Part shown: piece by piece, positions 8,902-18,477 of the stretch
Position numbering within the stretch: position 1 is the first letter of the stretch
Layout: each line of letters opens with the position of its first letter
Source: Nisaea sediminum
GTDB taxonomy: Bacteria > Pseudomonadota > Alphaproteobacteria > Thalassobaculales > Thalassobaculaceae
Length of the DNA stretch: 64,000 nucleotides
Reading direction: 5' to 3'
NCBI RefSeq assembly: GCF_014904705.1
Contig: NZ_JACZCQ010000007.1
Span: forward strand, 28,833-92,832
Made by a program: the position numbers and the translations under genes
Notes under the pieces: model-generated
Seen by the model: only the letters and a program-made list of their open reading frames with translations
Database searches by the model: none
What the model was told of the DNA's origin: nothing

Positions 8902-10677
8902 TTATCCGGCGGCCGGTTTCGGCGGCAGCGCGAGGCGGATGTTCAGTTCCTTCAGATGCTCCGGCGTCGCCTCGCTCGGCGCGCCCATCATCAGGTCCTC
9001 GGCCCGCTGGTTCAGCGGGAAGAGGATGACCTCGCGGATGTTCGGCTCCTTTGCCAGCAGCATAACGATCCGGTCGATGCCCGGCGCGATGCCGCCGTGC
9101 GGCGGGGCACCGTACTTGAAGGCGTTCAACATGCCGCGGAACTTGTCTTCCAGCACCTCGGCCGAATAGCCGGCGATCGCGAAGGCCTTGTACATGACCT
9201 CCGGCAGATGGTTCCGGATCGCGCCCGAGCTGAGCTCAAGACCGTTGCAGACGATGTCGTACTGGTAGGCGAGGATATCGAGCGGGTTCTCGTTTTCCAG
9301 CGCCGCGAGGCCGCCCTGCGGCATGGAGAACGGGTTGTGCGAGAAGTCGATCTTCCCGGTTGCCTCGTCCAGCTCGTACATCGGGTAGTCGACGATCCAG
9401 CAGAGCCGGAAGGTGTCCTTCTCGACGATGTCGAGATCGTTGCCGAGCTTCACGCGGGCCGTGCCTGCGAGCTTGGCGGCTTCGCTTTCCTTGCCGGCGG
9501 AGAAGAAGATGGCGTCGCCGTCTCCCATGCCGGTCTGTTCCTTGAGGGCGGCGATCTTCTCCGGCGTCAGGCGGTTCGCGATCGGGCCGCGGGCCTCGCC
9601 CTCGCCGAAGATGATGTAGCCCATGCCCGGCGCGCCTTCGCCCTGCGCCCAGCTGTTCATCCGGTCGCAGATCGCCCGGCTGCCGCATTTCGGACCCGGC
9701 ACCGCGCGGACCACACCGCCGCCGGCGATGACCTTGGCGAAGACGGCGAAATCGCTGTCGCGGAAGATCTCGGTGACGTCGGAGATCTCTATCGGAATGC
9801 GCAGGTCCGGCTTGTCGTTACCGTATTTGAGCATCGACTCCTTGTAGGGGATGCGCGGGAACGGGCCCGGCACCTTCCAGTCGGAGAATTCCTCGAACAC
9901 CCCCGCCATGACCGGCTCGATCGCCTGGAAGACGTCTTCCTGCTCGACGAAGCTCATCTCGACATCGAGCTGGTAGAATTCGCCCGGCGAGCGGTCTGCC
10001 CGGCTGTCCTCGTCGCGGAAGCAGGGCGCGATCTGGAAGTAGCGGTCGAAGCCGGAGACCATGATCAGCTGTTTGAACTGCTGCGGCGCCTGCGGCAGGG
10101 CGTAGAACTTGCCCGGATGCTGGCGGGCCGGCACCAGGAAGTCGCGCGCGCCTTCCGGCGAGGAGGCGGTCAGGATCGGCGTCTGGAACTCGAAGAATCC
10201 CTGCTCGACCATGCGGCGGCGGATCGAGGAGACGACCTTGCTACGCAGCATGATGTTGTTGTGGATGCGCTCGCGGCGCAGGTCCAGGAAGCGGTAGCGC
10301 AGGCGGGTCTCCTCGCCGGCATCCTCGTCCGCGTTGACCTGCAGCGGCAGCACTTCGGCGGTGGACTGGACCTCGATCTCGTCGATACGGAGCTCGATAT
10401 GGCCGGTCGGCAGCTTCTCGTTGACCGTCTCGTCGGTCCGCTTCACGACCCGTCCGGTGATCGTCACCACGCTCTCGACGCGGAGCTTCTCGACGGTCTT
10501 GAAGGTCTCGTCCTCGATATCGACCACGCACTGCGTCAGGCCGTAATGGTCGCGCAGGTCGATGAAGACCAGCTGGCCGTGATCGCGACGGCGGTGGATC
10601 CAGCCGGAAAGGCGGACGGTTTCGCCGACATGGTCTTGGCGGAGATCGTTACAGGTATGGCTGCGATAGCGATGCAT
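8902..10677 (-). CDS. aspS: Aspartyl-tRNA synthetase (aspartate/asparagine type)
   Basis: A 591-aa class II aminoacyl-tRNA synthetase. The N-terminal OB-fold anticodon domain opens with [22 protein letters not shown]. Motif 2 is visible around [16 protein letters not shown], and motif 3 is [13 protein letters not shown] near the C-terminus. The GAD insertion domain of bacterial AspRS lies between them. Length and content fit bacterial AspRS; in alphaproteobacteria it is often non-discriminating and charges tRNA-Asn as well, which cannot be decided here. The glycosyltransferase gene 6 bases downstream probably shares its transcript. A perfect 14-base GC palindrome at 10722-10735 lies just upstream. 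Confidence 0.97.
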   Translation of the reverse strand: MHRYRSHTCNDLRQDHVGETVRLSGWIHRRRDHGQLVFIDLRDHYGLTQCVVDIEDETFKTVEKLRVESVVTITGRVVKRTDETVNEKLPTGHIELRIDEIEVQSTAEVLPLQVNADEDAGEETRLRYRFLDLRRERIHNNIMLRSKVVSSIRRRMVEQGFFEFQTPILTASSPEGARDFLVPARQHPGKFYALPQAPQQFKQLIMVSGFDRYFQIAPCFRDEDSRADRSPGEFYQLDVEMSFVEQEDVFQAIEPVMAGVFEEFSDWKVPGPFPRIPYKESMLKYGNDKPDLRIPIEISDVTEIFRDSDFAVFAKVIAGGGVVRAVPGPKCGSRAICDRMNSWAQGEGAPGMGYIIFGEGEARGPIANRLTPEKIAALKEQTGMGDGDAIFFSAGKESEAAKLAGTARVKLGNDLDIVEKDTFRLCWIVDYPMYELDEATGKIDFSHNPFSMPQGGLAALENENPLDILAYQYDIVCNGLELSSGAIRNHLPEVMYKAFAIAGYSAEVLEDKFRGMLNAFKYGAPPHGGIAPGIDRIVMLLAKEPNIREVILFPLNQRAEDLMMGAPSEATPEHLKELNIRLALPPKPAAG

Positions 10678-10774
10678 GACAGATCAATCTTTTCGGAAAT
10701 TCGCGCGCGGCATCTCCTAACGCGCGGCGCCGCGCCCGGCAAAGGAAAAATGACGGAAACGGCCTGCTCTCGGG

Positions 10775-12016
10775 TCAGACGACCTCGAAAGTCACGCTGC
10801 TCGAATCGGAATAGCCGATCAGGTCGATCCGCGTGCCGCTGCTCAGCCGGATCACCGTATCGCCGAAGCTGTCGACTGTGACGCTCGTCGTGGTGACGCC
10901 GCTGGCGAGCTGTATCGCGTCCTCGGCCTGATAGCCGTGGATATAGTCCCAGCCTTCGTTGCTGTTGGCATAGCTGAACTTGTCTGCACCGAGATTGCCG
11001 TAAAGGTCGTCGTATCCGGCGCCGCCGGAGATCGTGTCCGCGTCCTGGCCGCCGAAGATCGTGTCGGCGCCGGCATCGCCGTTGATGATGTCGCTGCCGT
11101 GATTGCCGTAGAGGATGTCGTTGCCGTCGCCGCCGGAAATCGTGTCCGAGCCTTCCCGTTGGGCGAGCGGGCTGCCGCTGGTCGGGCCGTTGTTCTGGCC
11201 GCCGAAGATGGTGTCGTTGCCGCTGCCACCGAAGAGCAGGTCGGTTTCCTTGTTGCCGTAGATCAGGTCGTTGCCGCTGCCGCCCGAGATCGTGTCGCTG
11301 CCGCCCGCGCCGCTCAGGATGTCGTCCGCCGAGCTGCCGAACAGGCTGTCGGCGCTTTCGGAGCCAACGGTTCCGGTCGTGGTCGTGCCAGATCCGGCGG
11401 CGCCGTAGAGCGACTGGATGACCTCGATGTCGTAGCTCGTGACGGTCGAGAGCGAGGTGTCGAGGAAGGTCGACATGATCGAGGGGGTATGATTGATGTG
11501 ATCGAGGCCCAGCCCGTGCCCGGCTTCGTGGATCGCGGTCGAGAGGAAGTACTCGGTGTCCGCCTGGTCCATGAAGATGACGACGGAGTCCGTGCCGGAG
11601 ACCATCCGGCCGTCCTGTCCGACATCGATGTAGTAGGCGGTCCCGAGCACGCCGCCGGAGCCGTCGGAGTTCGGTTCCCAGGCGATCACCCAGTCCGCGT
11701 TGGCGGCGCTGGTTTCGCTGAAGGTGATGTTGGCGACATTGCTCCAGGTCGCCATCGCGCTCTCGAAACGGGCCTGATAGGTACTGTCGAAACTGCTGTA
11801 GCCGAGAGACGAGCCGTCGAACGAGTAATTGATCGTGGTCGTCCAGGTGAAACCGAGCACGTCGGAGGAGCGGACGGCGAGCCCGCCCTCGCTCGCGCGC
11901 TGCAGATCGATCGAACGGGCCTCGGAGAGCCCGTGGTCGTGGCTGTACTGCCCTTCGAGGCCGACGCTGTGCCCTTCGGATGCTCCTGTGAGACCGGTAC
12001 CGTTGTCGCTTGTCAT
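10775..12016 (-). CDS. Serralysin-like M10 metalloprotease with RTX repeats
   Basis: A 413-aa secreted zinc protease. The metzincin site is His163-Glu164, His167 and His173 in HEAGHGLGLDH, with the Met-turn at Met181 (SIMST). From about residue 225 it carries glycine-rich calcium-binding nonapeptides (GGSGNDxIxGG type; several units to about residue 350). There is no N-terminal signal peptide, and the C-terminus ends in hydrophobic residues after an acidic one (FEVV), as in type I secreted serralysins. Export through an ABC type I system is therefore expected, but no such system is in the window. A purine-rich ribosome site (GGAGAGGCGTAGGG) precedes the ATG. Substrate unknown. Confidence 0.9.
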   Translation of the reverse strand: MTSDNGTGLTGASEGHSVGLEGQYSHDHGLSEARSIDLQRASEGGLAVRSSDVLGFTWTTTINYSFDGSSLGYSSFDSTYQARFESAMATWSNVANITFSETSAANADWVIAWEPNSDGSGGVLGTAYYIDVGQDGRMVSGTDSVVIFMDQADTEYFLSTAIHEAGHGLGLDHINHTPSIMSTFLDTSLSTVTSYDIEVIQSLYGAAGSGTTTTGTVGSESADSLFGSSADDILSGAGGSDTISGGSGNDLIYGNKETDLLFGGSGNDTIFGGQNNGPTSGSPLAQREGSDTISGGDGNDILYGNHGSDIINGDAGADTIFGGQDADTISGGAGYDDLYGNLGADKFSYANSNEGWDYIHGYQAEDAIQLASGVTTTSVTVDSFGDTVIRLSSGTRIDLIGYSDSSSVTFEVV

Positions 12017-12141
12017 TTGCTGACCCTACGCCTCTCCGTGCGCAGATTGACCGCAGATTTCCTTAAAATTCATTAAGGTAATGTGCGGCAGAGGGCCCGA
12101 TCTTCCAGTGGCCGATCCCACATCGCGATGCGCGCGATCGA

Positions 12142-13203
12142 TCAGAAGGCGGGCGTCGGTCGGATGAAGCCCACCAGCGTGCCGGCCCAGTTGCGGACCT
12201 CCTGCGAACAGGCCGCTTCGATGCGGGCTTTCTGGGCCTCGTCGATCACGCCGAGCCGGACCAGAACGGCGAGCACGGCCGCATGGGACGCCCGGCCCGC
12301 GCCGTCGTCGATCTTGATCGCGACACCGAGGCCTTTTTCCGGAATGGCGGCGGTGTAGTAGCCCTCCGCTCCGCCCTTCAGGATGCAGCTCTCGCCGGTC
12401 TCCGCCAGCACCACGGAATTGAACTGTCCGGTGCCGGAGAGCATCAGCGGATTGGCCGCGCAGGCCTTGGCGACGCGGCGGCAGGCGGCGGCGCGCTCGG
12501 GGGAGAGGCCGTCCGGCGCTGCGAAACGGGCCATGGCATAGGCGATGCCGCGCAGCGGCGCCCCGAAGACCGGGATGCCGCAGCCGTCGACACCGCGCGC
12601 CGTGCGGGAGAGATCCATCCCGCCCATCTCGCCGATCAGCTCGATCAGCCGGGTCTGCACCGGATGGTCCGCCGCCGTATAGCCTTTGGTCGGCTCGCCC
12701 AGATGTACCGCCGTGGTCAGCATGCCGGAATGCTTGCCGGAACAGTTGTTATGCGCCCGGGTCGGCTCCGTGCCTGCCCTGATCAGGGCATGGGCGGCCT
12801 TCTCGCTGTAGGGCAATTGCGGGCCGCATTCGAGATCGTCGACCGAGAGTCCGAGCCGGGCGAGCCAGGGGACGACTTTATCCGTGTGGATCGGTTCGCC
12901 CGCATGGGAGGCGCAGCAGAGCGCGATCTCGGCTTCGGAGAGATTGAAGGCGTCGGCCGCCCCGCTCTCGATCACCGGCAGGGTCTGCAGCGGCTTGATC
13001 GCTGAGCGCGGATAGGTCGGGCGCTCGACGTCGCCGAGGCGGAGCACGTCCTTGCCGCTCGCGTCGACCACGGAGACGATGCCGCGATGCACGGACTCGA
13101 CCATGTCGCCGCGCGTGACCTCGATCAGCAGGGGGGCGGCATCGACGTCCGAAATGTGCGTGCGCACGATGCGATCGTCAGCGGCGAGGCTGTCGGGGCT
13201 CAT
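12142..13203 (-). CDS. L-asparaginase II family protein (AnsA-like)
   Basis: The 353-aa product belongs to the Rhizobium etli AnsA type of asparaginase, unrelated to the E. coli enzymes. Visible signatures are VHRGIVSVVDASG near the N-terminus, the Ser-x-x-Lys element RSAIKPLQ, CCASHAGEP, the Cys-containing NNCSGKHSGM segment and RGVDGCGIPVFGAPL. Ser/Lys and conserved Cys residues form the active site and metal site in this family. It would hydrolyse asparagine to aspartate in the cytoplasm. The ATG is preceded by AGGAG 7 bases upstream. It lies 125 bases upstream of the protease gene, same strand; a functional link is not evident. Confidence 0.88.
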   Translation of the reverse strand: MSPDSLAADDRIVRTHISDVDAAPLLIEVTRGDMVESVHRGIVSVVDASGKDVLRLGDVERPTYPRSAIKPLQTLPVIESGAADAFNLSEAEIALCCASHAGEPIHTDKVVPWLARLGLSVDDLECGPQLPYSEKAAHALIRAGTEPTRAHNNCSGKHSGMLTTAVHLGEPTKGYTAADHPVQTRLIELIGEMGGMDLSRTARGVDGCGIPVFGAPLRGIAYAMARFAAPDGLSPERAAACRRVAKACAANPLMLSGTGQFNSVVLAETGESCILKGGAEGYYTAAIPEKGLGVAIKIDDGAGRASHAAVLAVLVRLGVIDEAQKARIEAACSQEVRNWAGTLVGFIRPTPAF

Positions 13204-13306
13204 GGGGCGTCTCCTGATATGTCATGGTTTTGTCCGGCTCTGCGGCCGGTCTCCGTGCAGTCATGGCAACTTGCCTTGGAGCAGGGGTTTGTGCAACACC
13301 GTCGCG

Positions 13307-13894
13307 ATGCGAGGATATTTCGGAGTGGGCGTCGAGGGGATCAGCAAATCCCGGAACGCCGGTGCGATCTACAGGACGGCGCATGCCTTCGGCGCCAGCT
13401 TTGCGTTCAGCGTGCAGGCGGCGATCTCGCTGCAGGAGCTGAACCAGGTGGACACGTCGGGAACGGCGGACTCCCTGCCCTTCTATCATTTCGACACGGT
13501 CGAGGAGATGCTGCTGCCGCGGGGCTGCGCCCTGGTCGGTATCGAGATCACCGACGATGCGGTGGTTCTGCCGAGCTTCCAGCATCCGAAGAACGCGGCC
13601 TATGTGCTCGGTTCCGAGCGCGGTGGTTTGACGGAAGAGATGATCGCGCGCTGCGATCACATCGTGAAGATCCCGACCAAGTTCTCGCTCAATGTCGGTC
13701 TCGCCGCCGCGCTGGTGATGTACGACCGCCAGACCTCGCTCGGCAATTTCGCCCGCCGTCCGGTCATGCCGGGCGGGCCGACCGAGCCGCAGCCGGGCAA
13801 GGTGCCCGGTTTCGGGCCACCGCTCTGGGTGCGCAAGAAGCGCAAGCGGGACGCGGTTTCCAAGGCGGAAAGCGGCGGATCGTACAGTACCTGA
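13307..13894 (+). CDS. TrmH/SpoU-family RNA 2-prime-O-methyltransferase
   Basis: A 195-aa SPOUT-fold protein. The N-terminus reads RGYFGVGVEGISKSRNAG and FRTAHAFGASF-like residues follow; the SAM-binding trefoil knot is seen in AAYVLGSERGGLTEEM, HIVKIPTKFSLNVGLAAALVMYDR. These are the three motifs of SpoU methyltransferases, which methylate ribose in tRNA or rRNA. The C-terminal 40 residues are basic and proline-rich. The start chosen is the ATG at 13307, matching relatives that begin MRGYF; an in-frame TTG at 13289 has a better-spaced GGAG and would add six residues. The RNA target is unknown. Confidence 0.85.
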   Translation: MRGYFGVGVEGISKSRNAGAIYRTAHAFGASFAFSVQAAISLQELNQVDTSGTADSLPFYHFDTVEEMLLPRGCALVGIEITDDAVVLPSFQHPKNAAYVLGSERGGLTEEMIARCDHIVKIPTKFSLNVGLAAALVMYDRQTSLGNFARRPVMPGGPTEPQPGKVPGFGPPLWVRKKRKRDAVSKAESGGSYST

Positions 13895-13954
13895 GATTGT
13901 ATTTGGATTTACGCGCGTGCTAGATAGCTCGTCTTTTTGGATCTGGGAGTACCA

Positions 13955-14767
13955 ATGCGCGTCTCGATCTCAAATATCGCTTGGAATAGAGAAGAATTTG
14001 ACCGGATGCTAGACGTTGTCTCCGAAGCAGGAGGCGATGCGATCGAACTGGCGCCCAACTCGATCTGGCAGGAGCCGATCAAGTCAAGCCCTAAGGAACG
14101 AAAAGAGTTCATGAACCGGGTTTCCCGGGCAGGCCTTGATGTTTCCGGGTTCCACGCCTTGCTTTTCACCCGCCCGGATCTTGCTCTGTTCCGGGACAAA
14201 GCCTCCAGCCGGGAGTATGCGGACTACCTGATCGCGCTCGGTAATCTCGCCGTTGATCTCGAGGCCGGCGCAATGGTTCTCGGTTCACCCAGAAACCGTG
14301 CTCGCGGTTCGCTGGGCCTGGACGAAGCCTGGTCATGGGCAGTCGAGAGCTTCAGGTATGTCGCCGAGGAACTTGAAAAGGCCGGTGAGGTCGATCTGTG
14401 TATCGAACCGCTCGCACCTTCGGAAACGGACTTCATTTCCTCCGTCGCAGAGGGATGGGATCTCGCCGCAGCCGTGGACCATAAGAGATTCGGTCTGCTC
14501 ATCGACACCAAGGCCGTGTTCGAGAGTGAGGCGGATCCGCTCGGCACGATCTCCGGTTTCGGGGCCAGGGCGCGCCATTTTCATATCTCGAACCCGGGGC
14601 TCGGACCGGTTTACAACGGCGAGATCGATCATGCGGCTGTCGGTAAAGCGCTTCGAGGCGCAGGGTACAAGCGCTATGTTACGATCGAGATGAGGCGCCT
14701 CGAGGCGCCGAACGAAGCGCATGTTCGGAAAGCCCTTCAGTATGCGAAAAGCAGTTACCTGTCGTAA
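13955..14767 (+). CDS. Sugar phosphate isomerase/epimerase-like TIM-barrel protein
   Basis: The 270-aa product looks like the xylose-isomerase-like / AP-endonuclease-2 TIM-barrel superfamily. It opens with RVSISNIAWN, has GGDAIELAPNSIW, an internal AGAMVLGSPRNRA, CIEPLAP with a likely metal Glu, GLLIDTKAVF, HFHISNPGLGPV and a closing YVTIEMR, the usual succession of strands that bear metal-binding acidic residues and histidines. The ATG follows GGGAG by 7 bases. Members isomerise or epimerise keto-sugars; the substrate is not evident. It heads the plus-strand arm of the glycan island and precedes a radical-SAM gene by 73 bases, so a role in making an unusual sugar is inferred. Confidence 0.75.
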   Translation: MRVSISNIAWNREEFDRMLDVVSEAGGDAIELAPNSIWQEPIKSSPKERKEFMNRVSRAGLDVSGFHALLFTRPDLALFRDKASSREYADYLIALGNLAVDLEAGAMVLGSPRNRARGSLGLDEAWSWAVESFRYVAEELEKAGEVDLCIEPLAPSETDFISSVAEGWDLAAAVDHKRFGLLIDTKAVFESEADPLGTISGFGARARHFHISNPGLGPVYNGEIDHAAVGKALRGAGYKRYVTIEMRRLEAPNEAHVRKALQYAKSSYLS

Positions 14768-14840
14768 CGGCAATTGAAGTAGACAGGGGTCCGGGTTCCG
14801 ACGCTTCGGCGTTTCCGGGCAGCAAGCAGTAGGGAATGTA

Positions 14841-16475
14841 ATGGCGAACGCAATAAGACGGAAAAAATATTCAGATTTCAAAGTTCTCTTTGTTTATCCG
14901 AATATCCAGATGTCGTCGCTCGCTCCTCAGGGCATCGGCTATCTGTCGGCGATGCTGAAGCAGGAAGGCATGCAGGTCGAGCTGTTCGACAGCACGTTCT
15001 ATCTGAATCAGCTGACCGGCGACGCGAACAACGAGAAGGTCTACCTCTCGATGGTGCGCCCGTTCAGCTGGGAAGAGCGCGGTATCCGGCCGAAGACAAC
15101 CAACATGCTCGACGACTTCAACAAGATGGTCGAGGAGTTCGAGCCGGATCTGCTCGCTTTCTCCGTCGTCGAGAACACATGGTATCTCGCCGACGAGATG
15201 ATGCGCGGCCTGCGGACACGCGTCCCGACCGTTGTCGGAGGGGTGTTCCCGACCTATGCGCCGGAAATCGTTATTTCCCACCCGAAGGTGGACTACATCT
15301 GCCGCGGCGAGGGTGAGGTCGCCCTGAGCGAGCTTTGCCGAGCGCTCGCTGACGGCGAGGACACGACCCGGATTCAGAATCTCTGGGTCAAGGAGGATGG
15401 GACGGTTCACAAGAACCGGGTTGGACTCGGCATCAAGCTAGACGACCTGCCGTTCCCGGACTGGACCATCTTCGAGGAGCAGAGCCTGTTCCGTCCGATG
15501 CAGGGCCGTGTCTACAAGACCATCGGGGTCGAGACCCAGCGTGGGTGTCCCTACAAGTGCACCTTCTGCAATTCCCCGGCGAACAACGACATCTATAAGG
15601 AAGAAAGCGGCTCGGTCTTCTATCGCAAGAAGTCGGTCGAACGTGTCCACGCCGAGCTCGAATACATGCGCAAGACGCAAAACCCCGAATTCATCTATTT
15701 CGTGGTTGATACCTTCCTCGCCCTGGGCGATCGCGAATTCGCCGAATTTTCGGAGATGTACCAGGACTTCAAGGTTCCGTTCTGGATGAATACCCGCGCC
15801 GAGACGATGAACGATTGGCGCTCTGATGAACTCGAGAAAATGAACTGTCTGCGTATCAATATCGGCGTCGAGCACGGGAACCCCGATTATCGCGCCAATA
15901 TGCTGAAGCGACCGGTGAGCAACGAGCGGATGCTGACGGCGTTCGAGAGTGCGGCGGGACGGAGCTTCACCACGGTTGCGAACTCGATTATCGGTATGCC
16001 GGACGAGACGCGCGACCTGGTTTTCGACACAGTCGAGTTCAATCGCCAGCTGCCCTCCGACATTGAAGCTTCCGGCGCGTTCATCTTCACGCCCTATCAT
16101 GGCACCACGTTGCGCAATATCGCGGTGCAGAAGGGGTATGTCGAAGACGGTGTGGTCTGTTCCCTCGGCACGACGCGAGGCAGCATCATTAATATGCCGT
16201 GGCTCTCGACCGAGGAGATTCAGGGGCTCTGCCGGGTCTTCAGCTTCTACGTCAAGTTCCCGAAGGAGCGTTGGCCGGAGATCAAGGAAGCCGAGAAACT
16301 GACCGACAAGGGCAACGCCAAGTTCGAGGCTTTGAGGGACGAGTTCGTCGCGACGTATCGTCGGTCCGACGTCAATCCCAAGGACGTCAGCAGCTATGAC
16401 CTAGTCCTGAATGGTGAGGACGATTGGAAAAAGGCGGAAAGAAAATCCGGCGATATGTACGCGGACCTGCATTGA
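14841..16475 (+). CDS. B12-binding-domain radical SAM enzyme
   Basis: The 544-aa product has an N-terminal Rossmann-like domain of the cobalamin-binding type (residues about 12-155: VLFVYPNIQMSSLAPQGIGYL at the start, later TVVGGVFPTYAPEIVI and CRGEGEVALSEL). A radical-SAM barrel follows, with the iron-sulfur cluster motif Cys236-x3-Cys240-x2-Cys243 (RGCPYKCTFCNS) and NIGVEHGN further on. Cobalamin-type radical SAM enzymes catalyse methylations, ring contractions or related rearrangements by a 5-prime-deoxyadenosyl radical. The role here is unknown. It lies between a TIM-barrel isomerase and a formyltransferase, with 59-73 base gaps, suggesting a shared pathway. A Fe-S and possibly B12 requirement ties it to the cobalamin cluster at 49-62 kb by inference. 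Confidence 0.85.
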   Translation: MANAIRRKKYSDFKVLFVYPNIQMSSLAPQGIGYLSAMLKQEGMQVELFDSTFYLNQLTGDANNEKVYLSMVRPFSWEERGIRPKTTNMLDDFNKMVEEFEPDLLAFSVVENTWYLADEMMRGLRTRVPTVVGGVFPTYAPEIVISHPKVDYICRGEGEVALSELCRALADGEDTTRIQNLWVKEDGTVHKNRVGLGIKLDDLPFPDWTIFEEQSLFRPMQGRVYKTIGVETQRGCPYKCTFCNSPANNDIYKEESGSVFYRKKSVERVHAELEYMRKTQNPEFIYFVVDTFLALGDREFAEFSEMYQDFKVPFWMNTRAETMNDWRSDELEKMNCLRINIGVEHGNPDYRANMLKRPVSNERMLTAFESAAGRSFTTVANSIIGMPDETRDLVFDTVEFNRQLPSDIEASGAFIFTPYHGTTLRNIAVQKGYVEDGVVCSLGTTRGSIINMPWLSTEEIQGLCRVFSFYVKFPKERWPEIKEAEKLTDKGNAKFEALRDEFVATYRRSDVNPKDVSSYDLVLNGEDDWKKAERKSGDMYADLH

Positions 16476-16534
16476 GGTCACGTATATCGTCTCTCGCGAT
16501 CTCCTGATGGACCCTTTCGATTGCAGGTGAACTG

Positions 16535-17245
16535 ATGCGGTACGGAATTCTGGCGGAATTCTCGGGTGAACTGAGTCTCGAATACATTGCGGAGAGCCTC
16601 GACCGGAACCTCGTTCCCGATTTTATAGTGTTTTGCGGCTCGGAGAGCGATCCGGAACGCGAGCGGCTCGTCGCGGAACGAACGGAGGGACGGTACCGGC
16701 GCAAGGTGCTCTCGAAGATCGAGGGTATCGAGAAAATCCCCGCCTACTTCGTTCCGGAATTGAATTCCGAGGTTACCCTTGATGTTATCAAGGGCCTGTC
16801 TCCGGACCTGCTCGTCTCGGGCGCGACCAAGATCATCAAGATTCCGATCTGGGATCACGTGCGGCTCGGGGCCCTCAATTGTCACTCCGGGTACATCCAG
16901 GAATTCCGCGGATGTTCCTGCGTCGAATGGGCCATTCTTAAGCAGCGCCCGGTCGGTGCGACAGTGCATCTACTGAATCAGCGGATCGATGCAGGGCCGG
17001 TCGTTGTCCAGAAGGTCATGGAGATCAAGAAGGGCGAAACCTATCCCGCCGTCCGCACGAACATGATCTATCACCAGGCCCGGCTGATGATCGATGCCGT
17101 CGAGATGGCGATGAGAAACCCGGAAGACTTCCACCAGGACGTTGAACTCGGGGACTATTACAAGCCGATGCGGGATCTCGAACTCGTCCGGGACGTCGAG
17201 GGTATCCTGAAGGAAGAGAAGTACCAGCATTACGCTGCGGTCTGA
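16535..17245 (+). CDS. Formyltransferase (methionyl-tRNA formyltransferase-like fold)
   Basis: The 236-aa product keeps the formyltransferase catalytic set Asn115, His117 and Asp152 within NCHSGYIQEFRG, EWAIL and GATVHLLNQRIDAG. The N-terminal half (RYGILAEFSGEL, FIVFCG) is a diverged folate-binding Rossmann domain. There is no C-terminal tRNA-binding domain, so it is not the housekeeping Fmt. Enzymes of this size transfer a formyl group from N10-formyl-tetrahydrofolate to an amine on an NDP-amino-sugar or small molecule. Together with the aminotransferase 131 bases downstream it suggests that an amino group is installed and then formylated. The substrate is inferred only. Confidence 0.82.
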   Translation: MRYGILAEFSGELSLEYIAESLDRNLVPDFIVFCGSESDPERERLVAERTEGRYRRKVLSKIEGIEKIPAYFVPELNSEVTLDVIKGLSPDLLVSGATKIIKIPIWDHVRLGALNCHSGYIQEFRGCSCVEWAILKQRPVGATVHLLNQRIDAGPVVVQKVMEIKKGETYPAVRTNMIYHQARLMIDAVEMAMRNPEDFHQDVELGDYYKPMRDLELVRDVEGILKEEKYQHYAAV

Positions 17246-17376
17246 GGCCGAGGTGCGCGCCGCCTCCGGCTCAACCCTGCGGAAACAAATTGTCGTGAAT
17301 TTTGCCGTCTCCGGGTGAAGCTATTGTGCTCGGGCCGGAACCTGGCCGGACACCGGTTAAGTTGGGAGACCATAGA

Positions 17377-18447
17377 GTGAAGATCGCTCCGAAACCCTCA
17401 GTCGCATCCCTGGTGCGCTTCCCGCATGAGAAGAGCGACCGTCACGGCATGGTCCGGCTCGACCGGAACGAACGCGCTGTGCCCTTCCCCGAAAAGGTGT
17501 GGTCGCGCTTTCAGGAGCTGCTCACCCAGGAAATGGTCCTGGCCTATCCGCAGACGGCCGAGCTTTTCCAGGCGATCGCGAACTATGTCGGCGTCGACGA
17601 GGATCGGATCGGACTGGCCAGCGGTTCGGACATCGCGATCCGGTCTGTCTATGAAGCCTACATTTCCAAAGGCGACCGCGTGGTCGTTCCCGATCCCTGC
17701 TATGCGATGTACAAGGTTTACGGCGAGCTTTTCGAGGCTGAAACCGTCGAGGTCCCGATCGAGGACGATCTCGAGCTCGATCCCGAGCGGGTCCTCGATG
17801 CGCTGACTCCCGGGACACGGGCCGTCGTGATCGAGTTTCCGGGCGGGTTCGCGGGCACTAGCATGGCGATCGAGGATGTCCTGCGGGTCGTTGCGCAGGC
17901 GCGCGAGATCGGCGCACTCGCCATCGTGGACGAGGCATACAGCGCCTTCAACGGGTACACGCTCGTGCCCTATGTCGATGAGTACGAGAACCTGATCGTT
18001 ACCCGTTCCTGTTCCAAGGATCTCGGTGCGGCGGGGCTTCGCGTCGGATACACCGTGGCGTGCAGGGAAGTCACCGACATCCTGCGCCGTGTCCGGCCAA
18101 TGCACGAGGTGACGAGTGCTTCTGCCTGCTTCATTCGCGCGGCGCTCGAATCCCCGGAACTGATCGACGATTATGTCGAAACCATCCGGGCGAACATCCG
18201 CTACACACGAGACGCGCTTGCCCAGCTCGGCTACAGGACAGCCGGCGGCACCGGGAACTTCATCGTGGTGAAGTTCGACGACAACGAGTCGGTCAAGACG
18301 GTCATCGCCAGGCTCCAGGAGAAATCCATCCTCGTCCGGCGGCCGTTCGAGAGCGGCCGCATGAAGGGCTGGATGAGGGTCGGCATCGGCACGAAGCAGC
18401 AGATGTCGGAGTTTGTCGACGCACTGGCGACGGTGGTCTCGGGCTAA
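17377..18447 (+). CDS. PLP-dependent aminotransferase, class I/II (HisC-like)
   Basis: A 356-aa fold-type I aminotransferase. It has LDRNERAVPFP at the N-terminus (the LxxNE element of histidinol-phosphate aminotransferases), YPQTAELFQAIANY, LASGSDIAIRSVYEAY, VPDPCYAMY, VDEAYSAFNG, and the Schiff-base lysine Lys214 in RSCSKDLGAAGLRVGY. RMKGWMRVGIGT closes it. The GTG start follows GGGAG by 8 bases; an earlier TTG is possible. Glycan clusters normally use DegT/DnrJ/EryC1 sugar aminotransferases. A HisC-type enzyme here is unusual and points to a small amino-acid-like or phosphorylated substrate, which is inference. Confidence 0.85.
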   Translation: MKIAPKPSVASLVRFPHEKSDRHGMVRLDRNERAVPFPEKVWSRFQELLTQEMVLAYPQTAELFQAIANYVGVDEDRIGLASGSDIAIRSVYEAYISKGDRVVVPDPCYAMYKVYGELFEAETVEVPIEDDLELDPERVLDALTPGTRAVVIEFPGGFAGTSMAIEDVLRVVAQAREIGALAIVDEAYSAFNGYTLVPYVDEYENLIVTRSCSKDLGAAGLRVGYTVACREVTDILRRVRPMHEVTSASACFIRAALESPELIDDYVETIRANIRYTRDALAQLGYRTAGGTGNFIVVKFDDNESVKTVIARLQEKSILVRRPFESGRMKGWMRVGIGTKQQMSEFVDALATVVSG

Positions 18448-18477
18448 CCCCCCGCGGACCAGCCTTTCGGAGCAGCC

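Noticed and set aside
10722..10735. GCGCGGC/GCCGCGC palindrome as terminator of the protease gene
   Set aside because: No loop and no T-run after it on the minus strand; it may equally belong to the aspS promoter region.
8692..10881. 729-codon plus-strand frame opposite aspS
   Set aside because: The minus strand encodes full-length AspRS with class II motifs 2 and 3; the plus frame is a shadow.
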